64,000 bases of DNA from Pseudoalteromonas luteoviolacea B = ATCC 29581 (GCA_000333235.1 CAPN01000051.1:248001-312000); one strand, 5' to 3'; counted from the first letter of the stretch, positions 17,762 through 28,877 are shown. A program made the numbers and translations. The notes: generated from the letters alone by a model not told the origin.

Positions 17762-19096
17762 CTAGGTATTTTTGTCTGAAGGTAAAGATTCTAGAGATTT
17801 GGCTGCATCTGGATCATTGAATGTTGCTTCATCGAGTTCACCTTCCGATTTCGCTACAACACAGGTAACCATACAGTCACCAGTAATATTTACGGCTGTA
17901 CGGGTCATGTCAAGAAGACGATCTACACCAATTATGATTGCGATTCCTTCAACCGGTAAACCAACTTGGTTGAGCACCATTGCGAGCATAATTAATCCAA
18001 CACCAGGAACGCCTGCAGTGCCTATAGAGGCAAGAGTTGCTGTTACGATCACCATGAGATAGTCGTTTACGGTAAGGTCGATTCCGTACACTTGTGAAAT
18101 AAATACAGTGGCGACGCCTTGCATTATTGCCGTACCATCCATGTTGATGGTTGCGCCAAGTGGGATAGTGAATGAAGCTACCGAGTTTTTAGCGCCAAGC
18201 TTTTTAGTCGCCGTTTCAAGTGTAACTGGCATAGTGGCACTAGAACTTGATGTGCTAAACGCGAACATACAGGCATCTTCCATTTTTTTCCAGAACATGA
18301 CAGGATTTAACCCCGTCATGACCTTTAATAAAATACTGTAGTTCACTAAAGCATGGAAAAATAAGGCAAATATAACTACGCCAAAGTATTTAGCTAAACT
18401 TTCAATGAGTGCGACATCGATGGTGGTAAACAGCTTTGCCATTAAGCAAAATACACCGTATGGCGCTAGGTTCATTAGAAGAGTGACTAACTTTAAAATA
18501 ACGTCGTTGAGATCTTCAAATAATCCCGCAACACGTTTACCAGAATCACCACTGAGTGCCATCGCGATACCAAATAATAACGCAAAAACGATAACCTGAA
18601 GCATGTTACCAGATGCCATTGCATCGATAGGGTTGGTTGGGAACATACCCACTAACACTTCAACTAAACCAGGTGCAGCTGCTGCTTCATAGTTGGCATC
18701 GGTTGGGATAGTTACATTATCACCGGGGCTGACAATCAGTGCTAAACTAATCGCTACCGCTATCGCAATCGCCGTTGTTAATAAGTATAAACCTAGAGAT
18801 TTGCCGCCTAATCGTCCGAGCTTTTTGGGGTCACTTAAACTACAGGTTCCGCAAACTAGCGACACAAAAACTAAAGGAACGACTAACATTTTCAAGCTGG
18901 CAATAAAAATTTGCCCACCAATATTAAAAAGCCCATCGACAAAAAAACCTTTTATTGCTAAATCGAACAGGCCTAACGGAACGATAAAGTCTTTCTCATC
19001 CCCGAGTATAAATTGCAGAATTAAACCAACGGCAATGCCCAAAAGCATGCCAACCATAATGCGAGTCGTAAGGCTCATCGTACGTAAATCAGACAT
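17762..19096 (-). CDS. Dicarboxylate/amino acid:cation symporter (DAACS family)
   Basis: A 444-residue transporter of the GltPh/DctA fold with about eight membrane helices and two re-entrant hairpins. FSTSSSSATMPVTLE is hairpin 1. The unwound TM7 motif NMDGTA and the TM8 segment GVDRLLDMTRTAVNITGD bind substrate and sodium. The Arg in DMTRTAVN favours acidic amino acids over neutral ones (inference from GltPh/ASCT comparisons). The exact substrate (glutamate, aspartate or C4-dicarboxylate) is undecided. It stands alone. Confidence 0.9.
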   Translation of the reverse strand: MSDLRTMSLTTRIMVGMLLGIAVGLILQFILGDEKDFIVPLGLFDLAIKGFFVDGLFNIGGQIFIASLKMLVVPLVFVSLVCGTCSLSDPKKLGRLGGKSLGLYLLTTAIAIAVAISLALIVSPGDNVTIPTDANYEAAAAPGLVEVLVGMFPTNPIDAMASGNMLQVIVFALLFGIAMALSGDSGKRVAGLFEDLNDVILKLVTLLMNLAPYGVFCLMAKLFTTIDVALIESLAKYFGVVIFALFFHALVNYSILLKVMTGLNPVMFWKKMEDACMFAFSTSSSSATMPVTLETATKKLGAKNSVASFTIPLGATINMDGTAIMQGVATVFISQVYGIDLTVNDYLMVIVTATLASIGTAGVPGVGLIMLAMVLNQVGLPVEGIAIIIGVDRLLDMTRTAVNITGDCMVTCVVAKSEGELDEATFNDPDAAKSLESLPSDKNT

Positions 19097-19260
19097 AGAA
19101 TCGAATAATTATTATTGGAATAGGGTATAGCCTACCAGTCCCACCAAATTTATACAGAAAAAAACGTCAAATTCTTAATAAAAAATTGTGATTTTCGAAT
19201 CGGATATGAGTTAACATGAGACAAATAGAATAATATTCATAACACTAGGGAGAGGGTTAA

Positions 19261-22200
19261 ATGCCTGTAATTCGCTGGTTCATAGCTTTTACGCTATGTC
19301 TGTTTTTAGTTGCCTGTGGTGGTGGTGGTAGTATCACCAAAGACGGTTCGATTACAGATGGCTCAGGGGCTAACTACATTATGAAGTTAGCTTTAATTGG
19401 GGAAAATGGAGAACCCATAACAAATTCAAGCCCATTGACGGTTTTAAATGATGGAATCGTAACCGTTTCATTAACGAAGAATGGTCAACCATTAAGTGAA
19501 GGGAAGATAAACTTAACAGTTAACAACCAATCTGCTCAGTTGCAGCAAAATTCAATTACTACAGGTAGCGATGGCGCTGCAACCGTGCGCTTGAAAGTTG
19601 GCGAAAATGCGGGGCTAGGTACATTAACCGCAAGTTATACTCCACCAACTGGAGATTCTATTACCCTAGAAGTTGAGTTCGTTTCTAACGGTAATGTGCC
19701 AGTTTATAAATTAAATGTCGTCTTACGTGGTGCAAATGGCAGTGAAATTTCAGAAACGACACCCATTTCTTTAGCAAGCCCAGCTACGATTGAAGCCTCG
19801 TTAGTATATAGTACTCGCGCCCAAGCTAATGTGCCTGTAGTGGGAGAACTAATCGAGTTTACAACAGAGTTTACTGGTAAAATAGATCCTGAGTCTGGTG
19901 TCGTTGCTACAAACGCTTCTGGTGTTGCCGTAGCTAAGTTGTTAGCAGGAGAAAATAAAGGAGCGGGTCGCTTAACCGCAAGTTTTACTGCGCCGGATGA
20001 TACCATTATTTCTGTCGTTAAGACATTTACGAGCAATGGCCCAGAGCCAGTATATACATTAAGTCTTTCTTTGAAAGATACATCAGGTAACGCATTTGAT
20101 GATACAAATCCGCTAAGCAGCTCTAATAAAGGAACGGCTACAGCTCAACTATTTAAGCTAGGACAACCGTTAGCCGACAAAATTGTTAATTTCTCTACCG
20201 AATTCACCGGTACTGTCGAGCATCAATCTGGTGCAATAAAAACGAATTCAAGTGGGTTAGCAACCATAACAATTGGCCCAGGTGCAAGTGAAGGTGCGGG
20301 TAAACTTATCGCAGTGCATACTGCATTAGATGGCACGGTCGTTAAAGAAGAAATTGTTTTTGTATCTGCGGGAGACCCTAAACAGCATACGATGACTTTG
20401 GATCTTAAAGACACCAATGGCAATTCTTTTTCAGATACAAATAGGGTCACAAGTCTAAATCCTGGCACTGCTACGATCAAATTAATGCTTAACGGCTCAC
20501 CAGTTGTGAAACAGTTGGTCGAGTTTACAACCGAATTTACAGGACAGCTTGCACCAAATAGTGGGTTAGTTGAAACCAATGAAAATGGTATGGCGACGAT
20601 TCAGTTGTTGCCAGGTGTAATAAAAGGGGCTGGTCGTTTAAATGCAAAATATCAGATTGATAACACTACTTCTATTGTGCGTTCAACGACATTTACTTCC
20701 GCTGGCGCATCGACCTATTCAATAAATCTAAAGTTAGTTGATCAAAATGGTCAAACGTTTAATGGGTCGAATGAAGTAAAAATGACGAACCCTGGATTTG
20801 TGACCGCAACGCTGCTTAAAGATGGCCTAGCAGTGCCAAATCAACTACTCAATCTCTCTACTTTATTTACTGGTGAACTCAATCCAGCTTCTGGTCTTGT
20901 CGTTACAAATGGTAATGGTGACGCAACTGCACGTTTAACCAGTGGCACGCAAAAAGGTGCGGGTAAATTAATCGCGCAATATCAGTTAGATAATAACGTT
21001 CAAGCACGAACTGAAGTGGCGTTTAACTCTTCTGGTGACGGCGTTCCGATCCAACAGAGTCAATACAATATTAGCGTTCAGCTGCTCCAGAATTGTAATG
21101 CAGGTTGGGAATCTAACCGCAATGCAGTTGAACTCGATCCGAATGCGCCGAGTTCAGGTTGTAAGATCACCAACAATTTAGATTCGACATTGTTAACCGA
21201 TGTTTTCGTTAAATTGACCTCGCGACAAACCGAGGTAGGGATAGCAAATGAAATCATTCAACTCAATACTGATCTTGGTGAAATATTGCCGCAATCAGGA
21301 AAAGTATTAACGGATAAATTTGGTATTGGCTTACTCAAGCTCCAACCTGAAACATCGGGTGGAGCGGGTACAATATTGGCGCAATTTGATGGCGAATCTG
21401 GTGGAATTAATTTTTCCTTTGCGACGCCTGAGTTGACGTTGAGCCTTACTAATGGCTTAAAATCGGATGGCAATGGTGGAGAAATCCCTTTGAAAGCCGG
21501 TGGTAGTACGTTAATTACCGCAACGTTGTCTAATTCTGCAGGTGGGCTCTATACAATACCTACTCAAGTCAAATTTACGTCGACGTGTGTTGCACAAGGG
21601 ACAGCCAAAATAGATGAGTCGGTGACTTCTTCGAATGGTATTGCAATTTCTACTTACCGTGCCGATGGTTGTAGCATAGAAGATACGATTACCGTTACAG
21701 TAGAAACTGGAAGCCGTAACATTACTGAACAAACTAAAGTGAAAGTTGATTCAGCAGCAGTGCAATCAATTCAGTTTGATAGCGCATCGAACGGGTTTAT
21801 TGGTCTTCCACCAGGTCAAAGTGGCGTGCCAACTCAGTCTATTGTTAAATTCCGGCTAGTTGATGCAGATGGCAATTTTGTCAGTCAAAAGCGCATAGAT
21901 TTTCGTTTGGCAGATAGCACGGGCAAAGCAAAATTAACGCAACTTACTGGTAGCACTGACAGCCAAGGTTTCGTTCAGACTGTCGTAACCTCAGGAAGTG
22001 TCCCAGGTCCCTTGGTAGTGGAAGCGTGTTATATTCCAAATGACCGTATTGTTAACCTTCCAACCAACGATGATGACCTGACGTGTTGGCAGGAAAAAAT
22101 AGATCAATGCATCGCTTCTCCAACCACAGAAGGATGTCCCAAAGGATCACTTACTTTGATCCCATTTGACGAACAGATTAGTGCTGTGTCTTCTCGTATT

Positions 22201-23430
22201 GTGTTAAGTGCCGGTGTAACAGATCAAAATAGTTTTGATGCAAGCCCCTCGGTGTTTAACACTAATTCGTTAAATTACAATGGTGTAACGACTAATATCA
22301 CGGTGTATTTTGGAGACCAATTTAACCAATTAACGAGTGATGGCTTAGTTGCAACTGTGTTTACCGAAGCAGGGGTTGTTGGCACTATTGATGGGCAAAG
22401 TGGTAATTCAACCTTTAATTGTGAAACCACCGATGCGACTTGTCAGTTAACGTGGCGAAGCCAAGGTGAGCGCCCATTTTCGGATGCTAAATGGAAAAAT
22501 AAGATAAGTGATGTCTGCGATCTGTATTTTGGTGCGGCAGCGCCTTGTATCGGCGGATTACCAACGACAGTGACCGAAAGTGGCGTAACGAGAAACGTAA
22601 TTCCAGGCGGTCGAGTATCTGTATTGGTAACAACGAAAGGCCAAGAGACCTTTATCGATAAACAAACCTCTGGTGGCATAACACGGACGAATGGCTTATT
22701 CGATGAAGGTGAATTTACCGATGCGTTTGACTTACCTGAAGCGTTTAATGATTATAATGAAAATGGTGTTTTTAACGGTGCTTTGTGTACCAACGATGCG
22801 AGTGATCCATGTGCGCCAGCGAATAGCAACGGTGGACATGATGAAATCTACGTAGATCGAAATTCAAATGGTATTTGGGACGATAAAGACACCAAATACA
22901 ATGGACTATTATGCAGTGCTGAAGCACAGAAAAATGGCAAGTGTACGAAAGAGCTTATCGATGTTCGAAAGCAGTTTGAATTAATTATGTCAGGTGATAA
23001 TCCTTACGTACGTTTTGCCGTTTCCTCTGTAGGCAATGCGAATTGTGCAAGCCAGCCCGGCATGGTCCTAGAGCCATCTAACCATTCTAACTATTGTGAT
23101 ATTAAATCACTTGATTTATCTGCTGGTGCAGCGGCCTCAGCGACGATTTACATTTTCTACTCGGATGTGAATAATAACCCTCTACCGGCTGGAACTAAAA
23201 TTAACGTTAGTGCATCGAATGGTGATTTTGAACTCAATTTCATTGAACAATCCGTTGGTAATTCAACAAGTAAACGACCAGCTTACGCTGCAGCGACGCT
23301 CTCTCGAGAACCTGAAGGCAACTCAGACTTTTCGGGGGCGTTAAGCATTAGTTTTGAAATACCAAGCCCATTTGAAGGCGGTGACCCTAAGTCGATAAGT
23401 TATGGGTTATCTGTGATTGACGATAGATAA
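19261..23430 (+). CDS. Large Ig-like (Big_1/invasin-type) repeat lipoprotein
   Basis: A 1389-residue protein. The signal peptide ends LVAC, so Cys19 would be lipidated, and GGGGS follows. From about residue 40, roughly 110-residue modules repeat. Each has a strand start (Y-x-L-x-L), NG/DTN turns, FTTEFTG, SG-VxTNxxGxAxxxL and KGAGRLxA. Five are clear (starts near nucleotides 19372, 19696, 20047, 20374, 20707) and about three are more diverged and Cys-containing. Late segments NDYNENGVFN and VDRNSNGIWDD look like DxNxNG calcium loops. Likely surface adhesin or structural lipoprotein; ligand unknown. Its own terminator follows, so it is separate from topA. Confidence 0.85.
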   Translation: MPVIRWFIAFTLCLFLVACGGGGSITKDGSITDGSGANYIMKLALIGENGEPITNSSPLTVLNDGIVTVSLTKNGQPLSEGKINLTVNNQSAQLQQNSITTGSDGAATVRLKVGENAGLGTLTASYTPPTGDSITLEVEFVSNGNVPVYKLNVVLRGANGSEISETTPISLASPATIEASLVYSTRAQANVPVVGELIEFTTEFTGKIDPESGVVATNASGVAVAKLLAGENKGAGRLTASFTAPDDTIISVVKTFTSNGPEPVYTLSLSLKDTSGNAFDDTNPLSSSNKGTATAQLFKLGQPLADKIVNFSTEFTGTVEHQSGAIKTNSSGLATITIGPGASEGAGKLIAVHTALDGTVVKEEIVFVSAGDPKQHTMTLDLKDTNGNSFSDTNRVTSLNPGTATIKLMLNGSPVVKQLVEFTTEFTGQLAPNSGLVETNENGMATIQLLPGVIKGAGRLNAKYQIDNTTSIVRSTTFTSAGASTYSINLKLVDQNGQTFNGSNEVKMTNPGFVTATLLKDGLAVPNQLLNLSTLFTGELNPASGLVVTNGNGDATARLTSGTQKGAGKLIAQYQLDNNVQARTEVAFNSSGDGVPIQQSQYNISVQLLQNCNAGWESNRNAVELDPNAPSSGCKITNNLDSTLLTDVFVKLTSRQTEVGIANEIIQLNTDLGEILPQSGKVLTDKFGIGLLKLQPETSGGAGTILAQFDGESGGINFSFATPELTLSLTNGLKSDGNGGEIPLKAGGSTLITATLSNSAGGLYTIPTQVKFTSTCVAQGTAKIDESVTSSNGIAISTYRADGCSIEDTITVTVETGSRNITEQTKVKVDSAAVQSIQFDSASNGFIGLPPGQSGVPTQSIVKFRLVDADGNFVSQKRIDFRLADSTGKAKLTQLTGSTDSQGFVQTVVTSGSVPGPLVVEACYIPNDRIVNLPTNDDDLTCWQEKIDQCIASPTTEGCPKGSLTLIPFDEQISAVSSRIVLSAGVTDQNSFDASPSVFNTNSLNYNGVTTNITVYFGDQFNQLTSDGLVATVFTEAGVVGTIDGQSGNSTFNCETTDATCQLTWRSQGERPFSDAKWKNKISDVCDLYFGAAAPCIGGLPTTVTESGVTRNVIPGGRVSVLVTTKGQETFIDKQTSGGITRTNGLFDEGEFTDAFDLPEAFNDYNENGVFNGALCTNDASDPCAPANSNGGHDEIYVDRNSNGIWDDKDTKYNGLLCSAEAQKNGKCTKELIDVRKQFELIMSGDNPYVRFAVSSVGNANCASQPGMVLEPSNHSNYCDIKSLDLSAGAAASATIYIFYSDVNNNPLPAGTKINVSASNGDFELNFIEQSVGNSTSKRPAYAAATLSREPEGNSDFSGALSISFEIPSPFEGGDPKSISYGLSVIDDR

Positions 23431-23458
23431 CTGTAACTTTATTAATTGCAATATATTG

Positions 23459-23487
23459 AAAAGTCAACCTAAGCGGTTGGCTTTTTT
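23459..23487 (+). terminator. Terminator of the Ig-repeat lipoprotein gene
   Basis: AAGTCAACC and GGTTGGCTT (one G-T pair) with a TAAGC loop, followed by a T-run. Confidence 0.8.
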
Positions 23488-23702
23488 GTTTCATTTTGGT
23501 TATAGTCCCGCGCTTTGAGACGGGTAAAGTGTCTCAACGTTGAATTGAACAAATATGATGCAAAAGTTGTGTGATATTTCGTTTATCGGCTAAAAGTTTG
23601 TATATAAAGCTTGTAACAATAGGTGATTGTAGATATACCTATAAATATTAACCGCTCATACCTGAGCGCAACTACATGAATTGGGATATAAAATAAGCAA
23701 CC

Positions 23703-26348
23703 ATGGGTAGATCGCTAGTAATTGTAGAGTCACCAGCAAAGGCTAAAACCATCAATAAATATCTAGGCAAAGACTTTATTGTGAAGTCCAGTGTTGGGCA
23801 TATTCGCGATTTGCCAACCTCTGGTACGGGTAAAGCTAAAAACAGTGTGACAAAAAGCGCCGCAGAAGTTCGCAAGATGTCTCCTGAAGAAAAAGCCGAA
23901 TATAAGAAGAAGAAAGATTACGCGAGTTTAGTTACCCGCATGGGGATCGACCCCGAAAAAGGTTGGCAACCGCATTACGAAATACTACCAGGTAAAGAAA
24001 AAGTAGTTCAAGAGCTTAAAAAGCTCGCCGAAGACGCCGACAGTGTCTATCTAGCAACCGATTTGGATCGCGAAGGGGAAGCGATCGCGTGGCATTTACA
24101 ACAAATAATTGGTGGTGAGGATCAAAAATACCGTCGAGTTGTTTTTAACGAAATTACAAAAAATGCGATAAAACAGGCATTCGAACATCCAAGTGACGTC
24201 AATACCGACATGGTTAACGCACAGCAAGCACGCCGTTTCCTCGACCGAGTCGTTGGTTTTATGGTGTCACCATTGCTTTGGCAGAAAGTTGCCCGAGGTT
24301 TATCAGCAGGACGCGTGCAGTCAGTTGCCGTGCGTCTGCTGGTTGAACGAGAACGTGAAATTAAAGCGTTTGTGCCAGAAGAGTTTTGGGATGTTCACGC
24401 GAATGTTAAAGCTGCCAAGGATGATATTCGTCTCGAAGTCACTAAATATCTTGATAAGTCATTCAAGCCAGTCAATGAAGCACAAGCAATGGACGCCGTT
24501 GCTCGATTGAAAGGCAGTACCTATGTTGTTAAAGATGTCGAGGAAAAGCCGAGCAAAAGCAAGCCTTCTGCACCATTTATCACTTCCACGATGCAGCAAG
24601 CAGCCAGTACGCGCTTAGGATATGGTGTCAAAAAAACCATGATGTTAGCGCAGCGACTCTATGAAGCTGGTTACATTACTTACATGCGTACAGATTCGAC
24701 AAACCTCTCACAAGAGGCAGTAACGATGTGTCGTGATTACATCGAATCTGAATTTGGTGCAAAGTATCTACCCAATTCACCGGTCCGTTACAGTTCAAAA
24801 GATGGGGCTCAGGAAGCGCACGAAGCGATCCGTCCATCTAATGTTACGAATTTATCAGGACACTTGGATGGCGTCGAAGCGGATGCTAAAAAACTCTATG
24901 AATTAATTTGGCGTCAATTTGTCGCTTGTCAAATGACGGCTGCGGAATATGACTTAACCACCTTGACCGTTGCAGCAGGCGAATACACGTTGAAGGCGAA
25001 AGGACGCGTATTGCGTTTTGACGGTTGGACACGTGTGCAAACCGCTGTTCGTAAGAAAAATGATGAAGAGCAAGCCTTACCTAAAGTTACGCTTGGTCAA
25101 TCTTTAGAACTTATTGAATTAGATCCTAAACAACATTTTACCAAGCCGCCTGCAAGGTTTAGTGAAGCGAGTTTAGTAAAAGAATTAGAAAAGCGTGGTA
25201 TTGGACGCCCATCGACTTACGCTTCAATTATTTCGACGATTCAAGATAGAGGGTATGTCCGAGTTGAAAACCGTCGTTTTTATGCAGAGAAGATGGGTGA
25301 AATTGTCACAGATAGATTGATTGAAAACTTTGACGAGTTGATGGACTTTGACTTCACGGCCAAAATGGAAAACCAACTTGATAATATTGCCGAAGGCGAC
25401 TTAGTTTGGACGAACGTTTTAGATGAGTTTTATGCCGATTTCTCGACACAATTGAATAAAGCCACGATGGACGAAGCCGAAGGTGGTATGCGTCAAAATG
25501 TGATGGTCGAGACCGATATTGATTGTCCGACCTGCGGTCGTAAAATGGGGATCAGAACAGCATCGACGGGCGTTTTTCTTGGTTGTACAGGGTACAACTT
25601 ACCACCAAAAGAGCGTTGCACTACGACCATGAATTTGCTTCCTGGCACGGAAGCGGTATTAGTCGATCCTGAAGACGAGTCAGATGAGCAAGAAACACGT
25701 TCTTTGATGCAAATGAAACGTTGTCCGATCTGCGAAACGGCAATGGATTCCTATTTGATAGATGAACAACGCAAACTTCATGTTTGTGGGAATAACCCAG
25801 GTTGTAAGGGATTTTTAATTGAATCTGGTAGTTTTCGGATCAAAGGATACGATGGTCCATCAATTGAATGCGATAAATGTGCATCAGAGATGCAGTTAAA
25901 ATCAGGCCGATTTGGTAAGTATTTCGGCTGTACAAACGAGGAATGTAAGAATACTCGTAAGTTGCTTAAGAATGGTGAGCCTGCACCACCAAAAGAAGAT
26001 CCAGTACACTTGCCGGAATTACCTTGTGAAAAGTCGGATGCCTATTTTGTTTTACGAGATGGTGCATCAGGGATATTTCTAGCCGCGCATAACTTCCCGA
26101 AATCGCGCGAAACAAGAGCACCGAAAGTGAGTGAACTGGCTCAGTTTAGAGATAGGATCTCACCTAAGTTTTATTACTTAGCGGATGCGCCAAGCAAAGA
26201 CGATGAAGGTAATGAGGCTATTGTTCGTTATTCTCGAAAGACAAAAACGCAATACGTCATGACGGAAGAAAATGGAAAAGCAACAGGTTGGAAGGCGACC
26301 TATGAAAAGGGCAAGTGGGTCGTAGATAAACCAAGCAAAAAGAAATAA
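23703..26348 (+). CDS. topA: DNA topoisomerase I
   Basis: A type IA topoisomerase of 881 residues that relaxes negative supercoils. The TOPRIM domain starts [13 protein letters not shown] and includes [26 protein letters not shown] carries the catalytic Tyr327. Three Cys4 zinc ribbons follow (CPTCGRKMG..., CPICETAM..., CDKCASEM...), then a basic C-terminal region like E. coli TopA. KKTKTQ and the KKK tail are ordinary for the family. The Shine-Dalgarno is weak. It follows a 272-base gap that should hold the promoter. Confidence 0.98.
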   Translation: MGRSLVIVESPAKAKTINKYLGKDFIVKSSVGHIRDLPTSGTGKAKNSVTKSAAEVRKMSPEEKAEYKKKKDYASLVTRMGIDPEKGWQPHYEILPGKEKVVQELKKLAEDADSVYLATDLDREGEAIAWHLQQIIGGEDQKYRRVVFNEITKNAIKQAFEHPSDVNTDMVNAQQARRFLDRVVGFMVSPLLWQKVARGLSAGRVQSVAVRLLVEREREIKAFVPEEFWDVHANVKAAKDDIRLEVTKYLDKSFKPVNEAQAMDAVARLKGSTYVVKDVEEKPSKSKPSAPFITSTMQQAASTRLGYGVKKTMMLAQRLYEAGYITYMRTDSTNLSQEAVTMCRDYIESEFGAKYLPNSPVRYSSKDGAQEAHEAIRPSNVTNLSGHLDGVEADAKKLYELIWRQFVACQMTAAEYDLTTLTVAAGEYTLKAKGRVLRFDGWTRVQTAVRKKNDEEQALPKVTLGQSLELIELDPKQHFTKPPARFSEASLVKELEKRGIGRPSTYASIISTIQDRGYVRVENRRFYAEKMGEIVTDRLIENFDELMDFDFTAKMENQLDNIAEGDLVWTNVLDEFYADFSTQLNKATMDEAEGGMRQNVMVETDIDCPTCGRKMGIRTASTGVFLGCTGYNLPPKERCTTTMNLLPGTEAVLVDPEDESDEQETRSLMQMKRCPICETAMDSYLIDEQRKLHVCGNNPGCKGFLIESGSFRIKGYDGPSIECDKCASEMQLKSGRFGKYFGCTNEECKNTRKLLKNGEPAPPKEDPVHLPELPCEKSDAYFVLRDGASGIFLAAHNFPKSRETRAPKVSELAQFRDRISPKFYYLADAPSKDDEGNEAIVRYSRKTKTQYVMTEENGKATGWKATYEKGKWVVDKPSKKK

Positions 26349-26350
26349 CC

Positions 26351-26394
26351 AAACAATGAAAAAGCCACTCCTAAGGTGGCTTTTTCATTGTTTT
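26351..26394 (+). terminator. Terminator of topA
   Basis: A perfect 18-bp inverted repeat (AAACAATGAAAAAGCCAC and its complement) with a 7-base loop and a T-rich end. Confidence 0.9.
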
Positions 26395-26597
26395 AGGCCA
26401 TGGTCATATTGTCGCTCAAATCAGCGTGTCGCCCCATTATATTCATGTTTTCGATGAATAATCTTATTAACTAATCTGAAACTGAAAGCTGTTTTTTGCA
26501 TCAAGCCCTCTTGTAATGATTGATATTAAACAGGACAGACGTTGCAATCTGTGTAATAGTATTAATAATAAAATAAATGCAAAAATCTAAAAAAATT

Positions 26598-26615
26598 AAT
26601 GACAACGCTGTCATT
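26598..26615. promoter_or_regulatory. Predicted NagR (LacI-family) operator upstream of nagK
   Basis: AATGACAACGCTGTCATT is an 18-bp near-palindrome with a central CG, typical of LacI-family operators. It matches the site before nagB (30229-30246, read on the minus strand) at 17 of 18 bases. NagR of Shewanella-type GlcNAc regulons is a LacI-family repressor; no such gene is in this window. The rest of the 459-base gap (26349-26807) holds the topA terminator and A/T-rich sequence in which I see no gene. Confidence 0.75.
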
Positions 26616-26807
26616 TTATGTGTAACATTAATTCAACATGAGAATTTAGTGTGAAAGCGATTTTATTTTTGCTGTATCTTTGAGTTGGTTGTTGAAAATT
26701 ACGGTTGAACGAGCAAACTCAAAAAGACAACGTCAAAAATAGAATAACGTAAAAATAAACTCGCACTTACCAAGTCACAATAAGAAAGCAAAAGTTAGGG
26801 GTCGTTC

Positions 26808-27713
26808 ATGATGGCTAAAAGTGCAGCACAAGATCAGCTGTTTATCGGAATAGATGGTGGAGGCACCAAATGTCGAGCTACTATTTATTCGTTTGAAAAA
26901 GGCGTCTTAGGCACAGGCCTTGGTGGGCCCGCGAATCCACTGCATGGATTTGAACGTGCTTTAGAATCCATTATGCTTTCTACTCAATTGGCAATGCAGG
27001 ATGCCGGTTTAAAACTAGAGTCAGTCCATGATCTATATGCAGGGCTCGGTTTAGCAGGAGTAAATTTACCGCAACTTTATGATCGGATTACGCAGTGGGA
27101 TCATCCGTTTAAACAAATGTTCCTCACCACAGATTTGCATACGGCGTGCATTGGAGCACATGAAGGGAATGATGGTGCCGTAATTATTACGGGTACTGGT
27201 TCCTGCGGATTTTCTATCGTCAATGGGCAAACGATTAACCTTGGAGGTCATGGCTTTGCACAAGGTGACAAGGGCAGTGGCGCCTGGATGGGATTAGAAG
27301 CGGTTAAAGCAGTATTAGAGTCTATGGATGGTTTAGCTGAAAAGACAGCGCTGTCGGAGGTGCTACAAGAGCATTTTCAAACCAGAACAGCGATGGGAAT
27401 TGCTGAGCATATGGCTGGTCAACCATCTAGTGCTTATGCAAAACTTGCTCGCTATGTTTTTAATGCAGCAGATCAAGGTGACTGCGTGGCTAGAGAGATT
27501 GTTGTCAATGGCGCAGATTACATCAGTCGTTTAGCACTCAAATTATTAGAGACTGATCCACCAAGACTATCTATGATTGGTGGTTTAGCAGAGCCACTAC
27601 AAAAATGGCTCGATCCAGCGGTAAGTGCACAAGTTAAACCTGCCATCCAACCGCCTGAAATGGGCGCCATTTACTATGCGCAAAAAGCCATAACGTTGCA
27701 AAAGGTGAGCTAA
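26808..27713 (+). CDS. nagK: N-acetylglucosamine kinase, BadF/BadG/BcrA/BcrD ATPase family
   Basis: A 301-residue sugar kinase of the ASKHA fold. FIGIDGGGTKCRATIY is the phosphate-1 loop, ITGTGSCGFSI phosphate-2, and GDKGSGAWMGLEAV follows. It phosphorylates cytosolic GlcNAc to GlcNAc-6-phosphate, which nagA, two bases downstream, deacetylates. The kinase differs from enteric NagK (ROK family) and is the type found in Alteromonadales, which import GlcNAc by non-PTS carriers. AGGGG lies 6 bases before the first ATG; a second ATG follows at once. Confidence 0.88.
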   Translation: MMAKSAAQDQLFIGIDGGGTKCRATIYSFEKGVLGTGLGGPANPLHGFERALESIMLSTQLAMQDAGLKLESVHDLYAGLGLAGVNLPQLYDRITQWDHPFKQMFLTTDLHTACIGAHEGNDGAVIITGTGSCGFSIVNGQTINLGGHGFAQGDKGSGAWMGLEAVKAVLESMDGLAEKTALSEVLQEHFQTRTAMGIAEHMAGQPSSAYAKLARYVFNAADQGDCVAREIVVNGADYISRLALKLLETDPPRLSMIGGLAEPLQKWLDPAVSAQVKPAIQPPEMGAIYYAQKAITLQKVS

Positions 27714-27714
27714 T

Positions 27715-28833
27715 ATGACGATTCAATTTTATGTAGCCGAAAAGCTCTTTGATGGTGAGAATATTCGTCATAATTGCACGTTTACAATTGAGAATGGTAA
27801 GTTCCAATTCGCTCAACAGGACGAAAATTCGACGTTTTTAGAAGGGCTTGTTGTTCCAGGGTTTATTGATGTTCAAGTAAACGGTGGTGGCGGTGGCTTT
27901 TTTAATGCAGAGCAAACTACTGAGTGTTTGGATGTGATTGTAAAAGCGCATGCAAAATTTGGTTCAACAGGTCTAATGCCAACCTTAATTACCGATAAAA
28001 TTGAAGTAATGCAAAGCGCAGCTGACGCCACGGCGAGCGCAATAGCAAACAACCAACCAGGTGTGCTTGGGATTCATTTTGAAGGACCGCACTTGTCATA
28101 CCCTAAAAAGGGTACGCACAGTGAGCAGTTTATTCGTCCTATTTCAGAAGCTGAATTTGCGGTATACGCCCGCAACGATCTTGGCATTAAAATGGTGACC
28201 CTAGCACCTGAGACAGTTCCTTTGTCGGATATTCAACGTCTCTTAGCATTAAATGTTAAGGTTTGTATAGGTCATTCTAACGCTGACTTTGACACGACGC
28301 TGGCGGCATTAAATGCAGGTGTTGATGGTTTTACTCATTTATTCAATGCGATGTCACCCTTTACGTCTAGAGAACCAGGCGTTGTAGGCGCGGCACTTTG
28401 GGATAATCACAGCTGGTGTGGCCTCATTGTTGATGGACATCATGTTCATGCGGCCTCAGCAAAGTTAGCTATACGTGCAAAAGCGCAAGGCAAGATGATG
28501 CTCGTTACGGATGCGATGCCACCAGTTGGTACTGATATGAATGAATTCGACTTTTTTGATGGCCGCAAAGTCATTCGAACAGGCGATAGACTGAATTCAA
28601 CGACGGGCGAATTGGCTGGTAGTGTTCTCGATATGGCATCTGCTGTTAGAAATACAGTCAACACATTAGATATTTCTTTAATTGAAAGTTTGAAGATGGC
28701 ATCGCTTTATCCCGCACAATATCTCGGCTTAAAGCAAAAGGGTAGATTACTAGATGGCTTTGACGCTGACTTTTGTGTGCTAAATGATGAACTATATGTC
28801 AGTAAAACGTTTATTGCAGGCATTGAAGTATAG
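27715..28833 (+). CDS. nagA: N-acetylglucosamine-6-phosphate deacetylase
   Basis: An amidohydrolase-superfamily barrel of 372 residues. VPGFIDVQVNGGGG opens the metal site with the Gln typical of NagA. HFEGPHL (Glu123), GHSNA (His187) and THLFNAMSP (His208) are metal ligands, and VTDAMPP (Asp266) is the catalytic base. It produces glucosamine-6-phosphate for NagB. Only one base separates it from nagK, and a terminator follows, so nagKA is one transcript. Confidence 0.95.
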   Translation: MTIQFYVAEKLFDGENIRHNCTFTIENGKFQFAQQDENSTFLEGLVVPGFIDVQVNGGGGGFFNAEQTTECLDVIVKAHAKFGSTGLMPTLITDKIEVMQSAADATASAIANNQPGVLGIHFEGPHLSYPKKGTHSEQFIRPISEAEFAVYARNDLGIKMVTLAPETVPLSDIQRLLALNVKVCIGHSNADFDTTLAALNAGVDGFTHLFNAMSPFTSREPGVVGAALWDNHSWCGLIVDGHHVHAASAKLAIRAKAQGKMMLVTDAMPPVGTDMNEFDFFDGRKVIRTGDRLNSTTGELAGSVLDMASAVRNTVNTLDISLIESLKMASLYPAQYLGLKQKGRLLDGFDADFCVLNDELYVSKTFIAGIEV

Positions 28834-28849
28834 GCAGTTCCCTGGAAAA

Positions 28850-28877
28850 CCCCGCAGCAGTATAGCGGGGCTTTTTT
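28850..28877 (+). terminator. Terminator of nagKA
   Basis: CCCCGC and GCGGGG around a 9-base loop, followed by C and six T. Transcription into nagX probably restarts downstream. Confidence 0.8.

Noticed and set aside
18693..19130. A 145-codon plus-strand frame opposite the dicarboxylate symporter
   Set aside because: Antisense shadow; the minus-strand protein matches its family across this whole stretch.
19261..23430. Ig-repeat DNA as a possible CRISPR or other direct-repeat array
   Set aside because: The periodicity is about 330 bases and follows protein modules in one reading frame; identity is at protein, not DNA, level.
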